From the NCBI GenBank assembly GCA_964399265.1, contig CAYNQF010000001.1, forward strand, positions 7,256-71,255: DNA of 64,000 bases. Direction: 5' to 3'. Position 1 is the stretch's first letter. Each line of letters starts with the position of its first letter. The stretch is from WJLY01 sp964399265. Lineage in GTDB: Bacteria; Joyebacterota; Joyebacteria; Joyebacterales; Joyebacteraceae. The notes below the pieces were generated by a model that searched no databases, was not told where the DNA came from, and saw nothing but the letters and a program-made list of their open reading frames with translations. This document shows positions 16,914-25,090 of the stretch, piece by piece. A program made the translations under genes and the position numbers.

Positions 16914-17012
16914 GAAAGGGGACCCGCGGCTGCGGTAGCGACGACATCGCGCGAGCATCATGCAGCTGCGGGCATTCTCTTGAACGGACGCATCCACCAG
17001 GAGCGAACCACA

Positions 17013-17645
17013 ATGACCATCCGGGACGATCTCTCGCAGGTTCAGAAGAAGATCCTCGAGTTCATCACCGAGAACATCCAGGACCACGACCGCTCGCCGA
17101 CCATCCGCGAGATCGGGGAGGAGTTCGGCATCTCTTCGACGAACGGCGTGCGCTACCACCTCAAGGTGCTCGAGGAGCGCGGGTATATAAAGAGGGAGCG
17201 CGGTATCTCGCGCGGCATCGAGTGGCGCGAGCATCACGTTCCGTCGCCCGCCCGTGCCAACGCGAGTGAGATACCGCTCGTGGGGCAGGTCGCGGCCGGC
17301 TCGCCCATCCTGGCGGTCGAGAACGTCGAAGGCGCGATGGCGGTCGACGAGATGTTCGGGACGAACGACGATTGCTTCGCGCTCCGCGTAAGCGGAGACA
17401 GTATGAAGAACGGCGGCATCTTCGACGGCGATATCGTCATAGTGCAGCCGCAGCCAACCGCGAGGGCCGGCGATGTGGTCGTCGCACTAATAGATGAAGA
17501 GGCGACGGTCAAGACGTACACGCGATCGGAAGGCAAGGTCGTTCTCAGGGCCGAGAACCCGGACTACGACGACATCGTCCTGGACGCGCGCAGCGAGGAC
17601 GCCAGGGTCTTGGGCAGAGTGGTCGGGCTAATGCGAAAGATCTGA
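17013..17645 (+). CDS. lexA: LexA repressor
   Basis: 210 aa from the ATG at 17013, with CCAGGAG 9 bases upstream; an in-frame ATG at 16980 lacks a ribosome site. N-terminal winged helix (residues 1-70: SPTIREIGEEFGISSTNGVRYHLKVLEERGYI). The self-cleavage site is Ala95-Gly96 (QVAAGSPIL), and the catalytic dyad is Ser130 (RVSGDSM) and Lys167 (ATVKTY). LexA represses SOS genes until RecA filaments trigger its cleavage. The LexA-box promoter 300 bases upstream fits autoregulation, with a structured leader between. No second box is evident closer to the start. Confidence 0.95.
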   Translation: MTIRDDLSQVQKKILEFITENIQDHDRSPTIREIGEEFGISSTNGVRYHLKVLEERGYIKRERGISRGIEWREHHVPSPARANASEIPLVGQVAAGSPILAVENVEGAMAVDEMFGTNDDCFALRVSGDSMKNGGIFDGDIVIVQPQPTARAGDVVVALIDEEATVKTYTRSEGKVVLRAENPDYDDIVLDARSEDARVLGRVVGLMRKI

Positions 17646-17685
17646 CGCGGGGCCATGTCGCTGCTTTAACAAGCGAGAGGTTCAC

Positions 17686-18516
17686 ATGTACATTGCCGAC
17701 GAAGCCAACACGAGAAGGAACGAGGCCGGCGCAAGTGCGGCCCGCCGGCGTTCCGGATCGCACGACTGGACCTCGGTGGCCGTGGCCATGCTCGCCACGT
17801 TCATCGTTATTGTCATGGCTCTGGGTGTTGCGGATGCTCGCGAGCCGGAGCGGGCCGATAGATCTGACACGGCGATAGAGAAGCTGTTCAAGGTCGACAG
17901 GCTTCACGAGGCTACGCGCGGGGAGATCGCGCTGCCGGAGCCGTCGCGCTCGGGCGGCCTCTCAGTCGAGGCGGCCATCGAGGGCAGACGATCGGTCCGG
18001 ACGTTCACGGACGATCCCGTGACACTCGAGCAGCTCTCCCAGCTCCTGTGGGCCGCGCAGGGGATCACGGACAGGGATAGGTTCAGGCGCTCGGCCCCAT
18101 CCGCCGGCGCCACGTATCCTATAGAGATATTCGTGGTGGCGGGGCGCATCGATGGACTCGAGCCCGGGGTCTATTGGTATGTGCCGTCGAGCCACACGAT
18201 CAACCTGATCTCGGCCGGCGACCGGCGCCCGGAGCTCTCCGAGCAGGCTCTGTCCCAGTCGTCGGTGCTTAACGCGCCACTGTCGCTCGTCATAACCGGC
18301 GTCTACGAGCGGACTATGGAGAAGTACGAGGAGAGAGGTGTTCGTTACGTTCACATAGAGGTCGGAGCGGTCGCCGAGAACGTGTACCTGCAGGCGGAGA
18401 GCCTGGGACTGGGAACGGTCTTCGTGGGTTCGTTCTCGGACGACGGCGTGCGCGACCTCCTTCACGCCGAGGTCTCTCCGCTCGGCATTATGCCTTTGGG
18501 GGTGCCCGCCAGATGA
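17686..18516 (+). CDS. SagB/ThcOx-type nitroreductase, membrane-anchored
   Basis: 276 aa. Residues about 25-46 form a hydrophobic segment (VAVAMLATFIVIVMALGVADA), so the FMN domain is probably exported or anchored. Nitroreductase motifs: IEGRRSVRTFTDDPVTLEQLSQLLWAAQGIT, RSAPSAGATYPIEIFVV, PGVYWYV, and the C-terminal ENVYLQAESLGLGTVFVGSF. SagB-type enzymes oxidise azolines in peptide toxins, but many stand-alone homologues of unknown substrate exist. No YcaO cyclodehydratase is nearby, so a peptide-modification role is unsupported. Its stop overlaps the next start (ATGA). Confidence 0.85.
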   Translation: MYIADEANTRRNEAGASAARRRSGSHDWTSVAVAMLATFIVIVMALGVADAREPERADRSDTAIEKLFKVDRLHEATRGEIALPEPSRSGGLSVEAAIEGRRSVRTFTDDPVTLEQLSQLLWAAQGITDRDRFRRSAPSAGATYPIEIFVVAGRIDGLEPGVYWYVPSSHTINLISAGDRRPELSEQALSQSSVLNAPLSLVITGVYERTMEKYEERGVRYVHIEVGAVAENVYLQAESLGLGTVFVGSFSDDGVRDLLHAEVSPLGIMPLGVPAR

Positions 18517-18863
18517 GACAGCGAACGACTCCGGGACAACTCTGTAGAATTAAGGCTCCCAGACCAGGGGACGAGGAGCCGCGGGCCCGTGGTTACGACG
18601 TCGGTCCCGACGGGATGCTCAAGGACGTAGGAGAACCCGTGGCGGTCCTCGCCAGGTTCGGAAAGGGTCAGATCGACCCGCTCCGTTTCAAGTGGAACAC
18701 CTGTGTTTACGACGTGGACCGCGTGAGCGGCAAGTGGGAGGAGCACGAGGGACAGTACAAGCTCTACTATTTCGGCGTCGTGACGAAGGCCGAGGATTAC
18801 TACGAGCTCATCTACAGCACGAGGACGATGAGCTGGACGTTGTCCAGGACGGATAGCGATTGA
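18513..18863 (+). CDS. Hypothetical protein
   Basis: 116 aa; not recognised. It starts at an ATG overlapping the previous stop. The C-terminal two thirds is rich in aromatic residues arranged as beta strands (PLRFKWNTCVYDVDRVSGKW, YKLYYFGVV, YYELIYSTRTMSWTL) and looks like a small beta-barrel or a sheet domain. There is no signal peptide and no catalytic motif. Overlap with the SagB-type gene suggests co-expression. Confidence 0.65.
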   Translation: MRQRTTPGQLCRIKAPRPGDEEPRARGYDVGPDGMLKDVGEPVAVLARFGKGQIDPLRFKWNTCVYDVDRVSGKWEEHEGQYKLYYFGVVTKAEDYYELIYSTRTMSWTLSRTDSD

Positions 18864-18879
18864 TGGTTGGAGGTGCGCC

Positions 18880-19371
18880 ATGAACGTCAGGATGCTGGCC
18901 CCGGACACAACGACCTGCTTCATGTACTACGAATCACCCATCGGGCTCGTGGAGGTTGGCAGCACCGCGGGGGCCATCACATCGCTGTACTTCGTCGACG
19001 AGCGTCGTTCCGAGATGCTCAGGGACGAACTCGGCGAGGAGGCCGTGCGGCAGGTCGCCGAGTACTTTGAGGGCGGGCGCCGCGAGTTCGACGTTCCGGT
19101 GTCGCTAGGTGGAACGAAGTTCCAGAAGCTCGTCTGGAACGAGCTTCTGAAGATATCGTTCGGCAACACCGTGTCGTACGGAGACATCGCCAAAGCGATA
19201 GGCAAGCCCACGGCGGTGCGCGCCGTCGGTGCTGCCAACGGGCAGAACCCCATATCGATCATCATCCCGTGTCACCGCGTGATCGGGAACGACGGTCGCC
19301 TGACAGGTTACGGAGGGGGACTATGGCGGAAGCAGTGGCTTCTGAAGCACGAGGGCGGTCTGCTGCTCTGA
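18880..19371 (+). CDS. ogt: Methylated-DNA-protein-cysteine methyltransferase
   Basis: 163 aa. The active-site PCHRV motif has acceptor Cys131 (SIIIPCHRVIGNDGRLTGYGGG), and the DNA-binding helix-turn-helix lies in SYGDIAKAIGKPTAVRAVGAANGQNP with the Arg finger. It transfers O6-alkyl groups from guanine to itself and is consumed. GGAGGT precedes the ATG. It is one of several DNA-repair genes in this stretch. Confidence 0.93.
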   Translation: MNVRMLAPDTTTCFMYYESPIGLVEVGSTAGAITSLYFVDERRSEMLRDELGEEAVRQVAEYFEGGRREFDVPVSLGGTKFQKLVWNELLKISFGNTVSYGDIAKAIGKPTAVRAVGAANGQNPISIIIPCHRVIGNDGRLTGYGGGLWRKQWLLKHEGGLLL

Positions 19372-19382
19372 AGGAGAAGAAC

Positions 19383-20489
19383 GTGTCGGGCGACGGATCG
19401 AACGTCTACTGGAAGGAAGTCTACGACACGCTCGTAGCGAGCGTGCGTTTCAACGGCAAACACGGCGACATAGACGGCCATCTGTGCAGATTGTCGGAGT
19501 CGGTCGGTCCGCGCGCGCACGGCCACCCGTTCGTCCTCCACAGGGGCGGGGGCGACATGGAGGTGTGCCTGCCGGTGACGGGGCCGCTCGACGACGACAG
19601 CAGCGGGGGACCCGCGCCTGGCGGGTCCCCCGAGATATCCTTCGGCACGCTCGGGGGCGCGGTCATGATGTGCGCTCCGTTCGAGGGCGACTTGGGTTCC
19701 GATGATACGGCGCGCTCGCTCGGGGAGGAGTTCGGAAGGCTCTGGCGTCACACGGTCGAGCATCACATCGGCGTCACCGAGGACCCCTGGCGCGAGGTCC
19801 TGCTCGATTACGAACCCGGCATTGCGGGCCTGTACAGGGCGGAGCTGCAGGTGCCGATGCTCCTTCCGAAATGGCTCGAGAGGCTCCGCGCCGGGCTCGA
19901 CCGGTATGCCGGTGTGTCGGTGCGTCAGCACGTGCTGGGAGGAAGCGAGCGGCTCTACCCGTCTTCGAGTTCTTCCGAGAAGGTGACGTGGGTTAAGGGC
20001 GCGATGGCGCGCCTCGACGCGGCGGTCGAGGACGAGAACAGGAGACGGGCCATCATGTGTGGATGTGCGCACGTCTATCCCGCCGCGCGCATCGCTGCGC
20101 TCAAGCGCGAGTACGAACGTCTCGGAAGCGTCGACGCACTCCTCGAGTTCATCGCGAACGATCCGGGGTTCGACGTTGCGCCGTACTACCGCGACCCCGA
20201 GAGGTCCGGCAACGTCATCCTCATAGACAAGAACCCCCAGGAGCGTGAGAAGCACGCCGAAGCCACTGACCCATTCGTCAAACGCGCGGCGGCCTGCCAC
20301 TGCCCGATCGTCAAGGCGGCCATACTCGCGGGCGAGAACGTGTCGTTCACGTACTGCGGCTGCGGCACGGGATGGTTCAAGCCCGTGTGGGAAGCGATCC
20401 TGGAGGCGCCGGTCGACGTCATCTGCGAGGAGTCCGTCCTGCGAGGCGACGACCGCTGCAGGTTCGCCATCTACCTTCCGGAGGAATAG
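19383..20489 (+). CDS. GyrI-like ligand-binding plus Cys-rich DUF6144-like protein
   Basis: I chose GTG 19383 (368 aa) because AAGGAG follows the ogt stop 6 bases before it; in-frame ATGs at 19269 and 19323 lie inside ogt. Residues about 15-160 resemble a GyrI/AraC effector-binding domain (PFVLHRGGGDMEVCLPV, GGAVMMCAPFEGD, WREVLLDYEP). The C-terminal region has a Cys-rich pattern (MCGCAHVYPA, CHCPIVKAAI, FTYCGCGTGWFKPVWEAILEAPVDVICEESVLRGDDRCRF), as in DUF6144, related to V4R-type zinc or haem sensing domains. Possibly a small-molecule or metal sensor, but no DNA-binding domain is seen. Confidence 0.75.
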   Translation: MSGDGSNVYWKEVYDTLVASVRFNGKHGDIDGHLCRLSESVGPRAHGHPFVLHRGGGDMEVCLPVTGPLDDDSSGGPAPGGSPEISFGTLGGAVMMCAPFEGDLGSDDTARSLGEEFGRLWRHTVEHHIGVTEDPWREVLLDYEPGIAGLYRAELQVPMLLPKWLERLRAGLDRYAGVSVRQHVLGGSERLYPSSSSSEKVTWVKGAMARLDAAVEDENRRRAIMCGCAHVYPAARIAALKREYERLGSVDALLEFIANDPGFDVAPYYRDPERSGNVILIDKNPQEREKHAEATDPFVKRAAACHCPIVKAAILAGENVSFTYCGCGTGWFKPVWEAILEAPVDVICEESVLRGDDRCRFAIYLPEE

Positions 20490-20490
20490 C

Positions 20491-21315
20491 ATGCCCGAGC
20501 TTCCAGAGGTCGCGTCGCGAGCTAAGGAGATGCAGAGGCTGCTCGTCGGGAAGACGATCCGCGACATCGAGCTCTTGCAGCCCAAGTGCCTGAACGTTCC
20601 GCCGGCCAGGTTCAAGAAGGCGCTCAGGGGCGCGGAGCTTCTGGGGACCTCGTACCACGGCAAGTGGCTCTTCACGGACACGACCAAGGGGCATCTGCTC
20701 ATCAACCTGGGCATGGGTGGCGACATGCTGCTCGTGAAGGACGACGAGATTCCCGAGAAGCGTCAGGCCGTCTTCTACTTCGACGACGGGACCGCTCTCT
20801 CCATCCGGTTCTGGTGGTTCGGGTACGTTCACTACGCGGCCGAGGGCAAGCTCGGCTCGCACAAGATGAGCGGGAAGCTCGGTCCGAACGCGGTCGACGT
20901 CTCCAGAGACGAGTTCCGGGAGATGCTCCGCGGCAGGCGGGGCGCGGTGAAGACGTTCCTTCTCGACCAGGAGAAGATCGCCGGGATCGGCAACGCCTAC
21001 GCGCACGACATCCTGTTCCTGGCGGGTCTCCATCCACAACGAAAGCTCGACACGCTATCGGAGGACGAGGTCGACGGGCTGTGGCGGGGCATCCGCGACG
21101 GGCTCCTTCCGAGCCTCAAGAAGAGGGGCGCCTGGTACGAGCGGGACCTCAAGGGCAGACGCGGCGGATTCAAGATGGACGACATCCAGGTCGGCTACCT
21201 CGAGGGAGAGCCCTGCCCGACATGCGGCACGAAGATCGAGAAGCTCAAAACCGGAAGCACTTCTTCGTTCATCTGCCCGAAGTGCCAGGCGCTCAAGCCG
21301 AAGAAGAAGAGATGA
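20491..21315 (+). CDS. Fpg/MutM/Nei-family DNA glycosylase
   Basis: 274 aa. N-terminal Pro-Glu (MPELPEV) supplies the catalytic amine, Lys58 lies in YHGKWLF, and the helix-two-turn-helix region GIGNAYAHDILFLAGLHP is clear. The C-terminal zinc finger has Cys242, 245, 262 and 265. In the finger the usual GRGT motif, whose Arg contacts DNA phosphate, reads TGSTSS, so the Arg is lost. Substrate preference (8-oxoguanine or other lesions) therefore cannot be assumed. GGAGGAATAGC precedes the ATG. Confidence 0.9.
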   Translation: MPELPEVASRAKEMQRLLVGKTIRDIELLQPKCLNVPPARFKKALRGAELLGTSYHGKWLFTDTTKGHLLINLGMGGDMLLVKDDEIPEKRQAVFYFDDGTALSIRFWWFGYVHYAAEGKLGSHKMSGKLGPNAVDVSRDEFREMLRGRRGAVKTFLLDQEKIAGIGNAYAHDILFLAGLHPQRKLDTLSEDEVDGLWRGIRDGLLPSLKKRGAWYERDLKGRRGGFKMDDIQVGYLEGEPCPTCGTKIEKLKTGSTSSFICPKCQALKPKKKR

Positions 21316-21407
21316 GCCGCGACTCCGTAGACGTTCTGTTCGAGGACCCGCTCGCCGGGTCCCTCTGGAGCGCGGGGACAACGACGTTCTGGTCAGGCTG
21401 GAGGTGA
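21312..21407 (+). CDS. Short ORF, possibly a frameshifted gene fragment
   Basis: A 31-aa ORF starts at an ATG overlapping the glycosylase stop (ATGA). Its good-looking start (MSRDSVDVLFEDPLAGS) ends in a poor Trp-rich tail. The +1 frame of the same DNA continues plausibly (ERGDNDVLVRLEVKEPLFGSGFWMRLR) to a TAG at 21450-21452. The two halves together would make one small protein, so an indel or a decayed gene is possible. It could equally be non-coding. Confidence 0.25.
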   Translation: MSRDSVDVLFEDPLAGSLWSAGTTTFWSGWR

Positions 21408-21457
21408 AGGAGCCCCTCTTCGGGAGCGGCTTCTGGATGAGGCTGAGGTAGCGAACG

Positions 21458-22900
21458 ATGCTGGGACGACACCACAAGGAAGCGTCCGCGGGCGAGGTGC
21501 GCGACAGGCGCCTCGTCTTCCACGTCGACATGGACGCGTTCTTCGCGTCGGTCGAGGTGATGTGCCGACCGAAGCTGCGTGGCAAGCCGGTCATCGTCTG
21601 CGGCAAGCCGACGACTCGCAGCGTTGCGGCCGCGGCATCGTACGAGGCCCGGAAGTACGGCATCCGGTCCGGCATGTCGACCGTTGAGTGCTTCCGCCGC
21701 TGCCCCCACGTGGTAGCGGTCGAGGGCAATCCGGGGCAGTACATCTACGTTTCGCTCGAACTGCTGCGCATCTACAAGGAGTTCTCGACGATCGTCGAGC
21801 CCTACTCGATCGATGAGGCGTTCGTCGAGATGACCGGCACGAAATGCAACTGGCAGAACTGCGAGGGCGTGGCTCTCGAGATCAAGGACAGGATAGGGAA
21901 GAGGTTCCCCGGACTTACGGCGACCATAGGCGTGGGCCCCAACAAGCTCGTGTCCAAGATGTGCGGCCACCTGAACAAGCCCGACGGCATAACGGTCATA
22001 CGACCCGGCGGGTTCCTGGACGTGTTCGGCGAACGCAACGTCACCGACATCTGGGGCGTAGGCGACAGAACGGCCCTCGCTCTTTCTATGATGGGCATGG
22101 ACAACATTCGCGAGCTGTCGGAGCACCCGGTCTCGATGCTGCGTCGTCGCTTCGGCATCATGGGAGAGATCCTTCACATGATGGCCGTCGGTCGCGACGA
22201 CACGCCCGTCGTGCCGTACTTCGAGGGCATGCCGGTCAAATCGATGGGTCACGAACATACGCTCCCGGCTGACACGTGGGACATCGCCGAGGCGGAGAAG
22301 GTGTTGCTGCGTCTGTGCGACCAGGTTGCGCGACGGATGCGGAAGAAGGGATACCTGGGCGACGTCATCTCGATGCGTCTTAGGTTCAGCGACTTCGAGA
22401 GCATAGGCAGGCAGAAGAAGCTCAAGTTCTACACGGACGAGGAGCGCGTCATATACAAGGAAGCGCGCGAGCTTCTGCACAGGCACTGGAGGCCGGGACA
22501 CTCGATCAGGCTGGTGGGCGTGAACTGCTCGGGTCTGGTGAAGGTGCCCGAGACGGTGCAGGTCGACCTCTTCCGTCAGAAGGAGGAGGACTCACACAGG
22601 AAGCTTCTGGCGGCCGTCGACGCGATCAGGGACAAGTTCGGCGAGAACGCCATAACGAGGGCGCGACTCGTCGACATCAATCGCAGGATGTGGGACGCCG
22701 GCCGCCGCGTCTCGGAGCCCAGGTTCCAGAAGATGTCGGTCGGAACGAGCGAGCGCCAGTACCACTCGATCATGGCCGGGTTCCACGACAACAAGGCGAA
22801 CGTGGATACCGTACCGCTTCCACCCGGTCTTTCGTCGAGTCCGTTCGACATGCTGCGCCACCAGGACGCCGAGGATCTGAGCCGCGGAGGCATCGACTAG
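21458..22900 (+). CDS. dinB: Y-family DNA polymerase IV
   Basis: 480 aa. Catalytic carboxylates in FHVDMDAFFASVE (Asp24) and PYSIDEAFVEMT, the fingers motif AAASYEARKYGIRSGM, and the helix-hairpin-helix region VTDIWGVGDRTALALSMMGMDNI are all present. A little-finger domain follows (MGHEHTLPADTWD...). About 80 C-terminal residues extend past the little finger, without an obvious beta-clamp motif that I can assign. DinB copies past bulky lesions. No match to the LexA-box TGCNCN4GTGCA is seen in the 140 bases upstream. Confidence 0.93.
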   Translation: MLGRHHKEASAGEVRDRRLVFHVDMDAFFASVEVMCRPKLRGKPVIVCGKPTTRSVAAAASYEARKYGIRSGMSTVECFRRCPHVVAVEGNPGQYIYVSLELLRIYKEFSTIVEPYSIDEAFVEMTGTKCNWQNCEGVALEIKDRIGKRFPGLTATIGVGPNKLVSKMCGHLNKPDGITVIRPGGFLDVFGERNVTDIWGVGDRTALALSMMGMDNIRELSEHPVSMLRRRFGIMGEILHMMAVGRDDTPVVPYFEGMPVKSMGHEHTLPADTWDIAEAEKVLLRLCDQVARRMRKKGYLGDVISMRLRFSDFESIGRQKKLKFYTDEERVIYKEARELLHRHWRPGHSIRLVGVNCSGLVKVPETVQVDLFRQKEEDSHRKLLAAVDAIRDKFGENAITRARLVDINRRMWDAGRRVSEPRFQKMSVGTSERQYHSIMAGFHDNKANVDTVPLPPGLSSSPFDMLRHQDAEDLSRGGID

Positions 22901-22953
22901 CGGCAGGCTCAGATGACACGAGCGTTCAGACCCGAGAGGCGTCAAACGGAGTG

Positions 22954-23880
22954 ATGGTGATAGACCTCCAGGATAAGCAGGGCGACCTCTTCCCCGAGAT
23001 GCCACACGCGGGAGAGCATCAGATCGCCGACACGAACGGGGCGTACGACAGCAGCCCGGTCCCTCCCAACGTGCACCGTCTGGGGCGCCACGGCCGCATA
23101 CGCGTCGGTACGTCCGGCTACAGCTTCGCCGACTGGATCGGCCCGTTCTATCCCCAGGGCACGCCCCGCAGCAAGATGCTCGACGAGTACGTCCGTCACT
23201 TCGACGTGGTCGAGATCAACTCGAGCTATTACCGGCTCCCGGACGCCAGGATGTTCGAGAGGATGGAAGAGAAGACACCGGACGGGTTCGAGTTCATCGT
23301 CAAGCTCTACAAGGGGATGACACACGAGATCGAGAGCGACACGTCGATGTACCGTTCTCTGTCCGACGCGATCGCACCGCTTCGCGAGGCGCAGAAGTTC
23401 GGCGGGTATCTGGCGCAGTTTCCCTGGAAGTTCAAGAACACGCCGGAGGCGCAGGCCCACCTCGGCTTCCTGAGGGAGCACCTCGGTGGCGACTCGCTGT
23501 TCGTCGAGTTCAGGCACGACTCGTGGATGACGCCTGAGGTGTTCGAGTTCCTGCACTCCGAGGGGCTGGGGTACTGCTCGGTCGACGAGCCGAACCTGAA
23601 GGGCCTCATTCCCCCCGTGGCCCGCGCCACGACCGAGGAGGGTTACGTGCGGTTTCACGGTCGCAACTCCGTGAACTGGTGGGGGAAAGGCGGCGGAGAC
23701 CGCTACGACTACGATTACAGCGACAGCGAACTCGGCGAGTGGGCGAAGAAGCTCGTCACCCTTGAGGACAAGGTCAAGAAGGTCTACGCTTTCTTCAACA
23801 ACTGCCACGCGGGTCACGCCGCCAGGAACGCCGAGCTGATGATCGAGATGCTCGGCAGCGAGCTGGGCGATCGGTGCTGA
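22954..23880 (+). CDS. DUF72 (YecE-like) protein
   Basis: 308 aa from the ATG at 22954. The TIM-barrel-like DUF72 pattern is clear: RIRVGTSGYSFADWIGPFYPQGT, FDVVEINSSYYRLPD, GFEFIVKLYKGMTHE, YLAQFPWKF, LFVEFRHDSW, YCSVDEP, YVRFHGRN. The family is widespread and of unknown biochemical function. About 50 hydrophilic residues precede the domain. The gene lies after dinB; the same strand and short gap suggest co-transcription. Confidence 0.9.
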   Translation: MVIDLQDKQGDLFPEMPHAGEHQIADTNGAYDSSPVPPNVHRLGRHGRIRVGTSGYSFADWIGPFYPQGTPRSKMLDEYVRHFDVVEINSSYYRLPDARMFERMEEKTPDGFEFIVKLYKGMTHEIESDTSMYRSLSDAIAPLREAQKFGGYLAQFPWKFKNTPEAQAHLGFLREHLGGDSLFVEFRHDSWMTPEVFEFLHSEGLGYCSVDEPNLKGLIPPVARATTEEGYVRFHGRNSVNWWGKGGGDRYDYDYSDSELGEWAKKLVTLEDKVKKVYAFFNNCHAGHAARNAELMIEMLGSELGDRC

Positions 23881-23953
23881 CGACCGCGCGCCACCGGAGA
23901 GCGCCGCCGGCGCCCTACGAATCCATGACGTTCGGGAGACCGGGAGACCGCTG

Positions 23954-24343
23954 ATGGACCGGACGCGTCCTGATATGCTCGGATATTGCGGCATCTACTG
24001 CGGGCGGTGCGACATCCACGTCGCGTGCAAGACCGGAGACACGGCCGGCCAGCAGGCGATCGCCGACTGGATAAACGAGCATCACGGTGCCAAATGCACG
24101 GCGGAGGAAATACGATGCAGCGGGTGCAAGGGGCCACTGGACGAACACTGGAGCGTGAGCTGCAAGGTCCGGTTGTGTGCCTCCGAGAGGGGCGTAACCA
24201 CCTGCGTCGACTGCGGCGAGTATCCGGGTTGCGACACGCTCGAGACCTTCTACCGTGGAGGAGACTACGAGTCGGCCCGGAAGACCCTGGAGAGGATTCG
24301 GGAGATCGGATTGAACGCCTGGCTCGAGGAACAGGAGGGGTGA
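23954..24343 (+). CDS. Cysteine-rich DUF3795 protein
   Basis: 129 aa with about a dozen cysteines in the DUF3795 order: LGYCGIYCGRCDIHVAC, RCSGCKG, WSVSCKVRLCASERGVTTCVDCGEYPGCDTL. This suggests zinc or iron-sulfur binding. The function is unknown. It has an ATG start after GGGAGACC and is followed 4 bases later by the next gene. Confidence 0.9.
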   Translation: MDRTRPDMLGYCGIYCGRCDIHVACKTGDTAGQQAIADWINEHHGAKCTAEEIRCSGCKGPLDEHWSVSCKVRLCASERGVTTCVDCGEYPGCDTLETFYRGGDYESARKTLERIREIGLNAWLEEQEG

Positions 24344-24347
24344 CGAG

Positions 24348-25085
24348 GTGAACAGACGCCACCACATCGCGACGGCCATGGTGATGCTCGCGTCCCTCAT
24401 GCTGCTCACGTGTATCACCGCGGAAGCGGACGACCAGACGTCGAAGGGCCGCCCGGTCGTGCCGGGCTCCGTGCTCGACGCCCCTCCGGAGCATCCGTCG
24501 CCCGACGCTCACTATCTCATCTATCTGCACGGAGCCATACTCGAGAGCGAGGGCCCCGACGCGGTGCACCCGCGCTTCGGCAGATACGAGTACTCGGCGA
24601 TACTGGACTCGTTGGCCGTCAGGGGGCTCGTCGTCATAAGCCAACTGAGGGCGCAGGGCGCCGATCCGATCGATTACTCCAAGAGCACGGCGGAGTGGGT
24701 TAACACGATGATCCGCGAAGGTGTCCCGCCTGAGCACATCACGGTCGCCGGTTTCTCGAAGGGCGGCGGCATAGCGATGGACATCTGCCGGCGCCTGTCC
24801 AACCCCGGCGTCAACTACGTCTTCATGGCGTGCTGTCCAAGGGCGATGCAGGACTGGCCCGAGGCCGACTACCGCGGGCGCATTCTCTCGATCTACGAAA
24901 AGAGCGACGATTTCGCCGGTTCCTGCCGAGAGGCCATTCTCGGCTCTGCCGACGCGCCGACTCCCGAGGGCATCGTGTTCAAGGAGATCGAGATAGACAC
25001 CGGGCTCGAGCACGGCGCGTTCTACCGACCACGGCCCGTGTGGGTCGACCCGGTGGTCGGTTGGGCGATGTCGTCTCCCGAGTAG
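24348..25085 (+). CDS. Exported alpha/beta hydrolase
   Basis: 245 aa with a signal peptide (IATAMVMLASLMLLTCITAEA). The nucleophile elbow is GFSKGGG, with strands YLIYLHGAIL (oxyanion) and VVISQLRAQG before it. A late His is probably that in GLEHGAFYRP, with Asp in the KSDDFAGS loop. It probably cleaves esters or peptides in the periplasm; the substrate is not known. It starts at GTG. Confidence 0.8.
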   Translation: MNRRHHIATAMVMLASLMLLTCITAEADDQTSKGRPVVPGSVLDAPPEHPSPDAHYLIYLHGAILESEGPDAVHPRFGRYEYSAILDSLAVRGLVVISQLRAQGADPIDYSKSTAEWVNTMIREGVPPEHITVAGFSKGGGIAMDICRRLSNPGVNYVFMACCPRAMQDWPEADYRGRILSIYEKSDDFAGSCREAILGSADAPTPEGIVFKEIEIDTGLEHGAFYRPRPVWVDPVVGWAMSSPE

Positions 25086-25090
25086 CGCTT

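Noticed and set aside
16681..16938. An 85-codon TTG frame across the LexA-box region
   Set aside because: It starts on the -35 hexamer, so it cannot be translated from that promoter, has no ribosome site, and runs through both hairpins.
17686..18516. SagB-type nitroreductase as part of a peptide-toxin (thiazole/oxazole) cluster
   Set aside because: No YcaO cyclodehydratase, precursor peptide or transporter is nearby.
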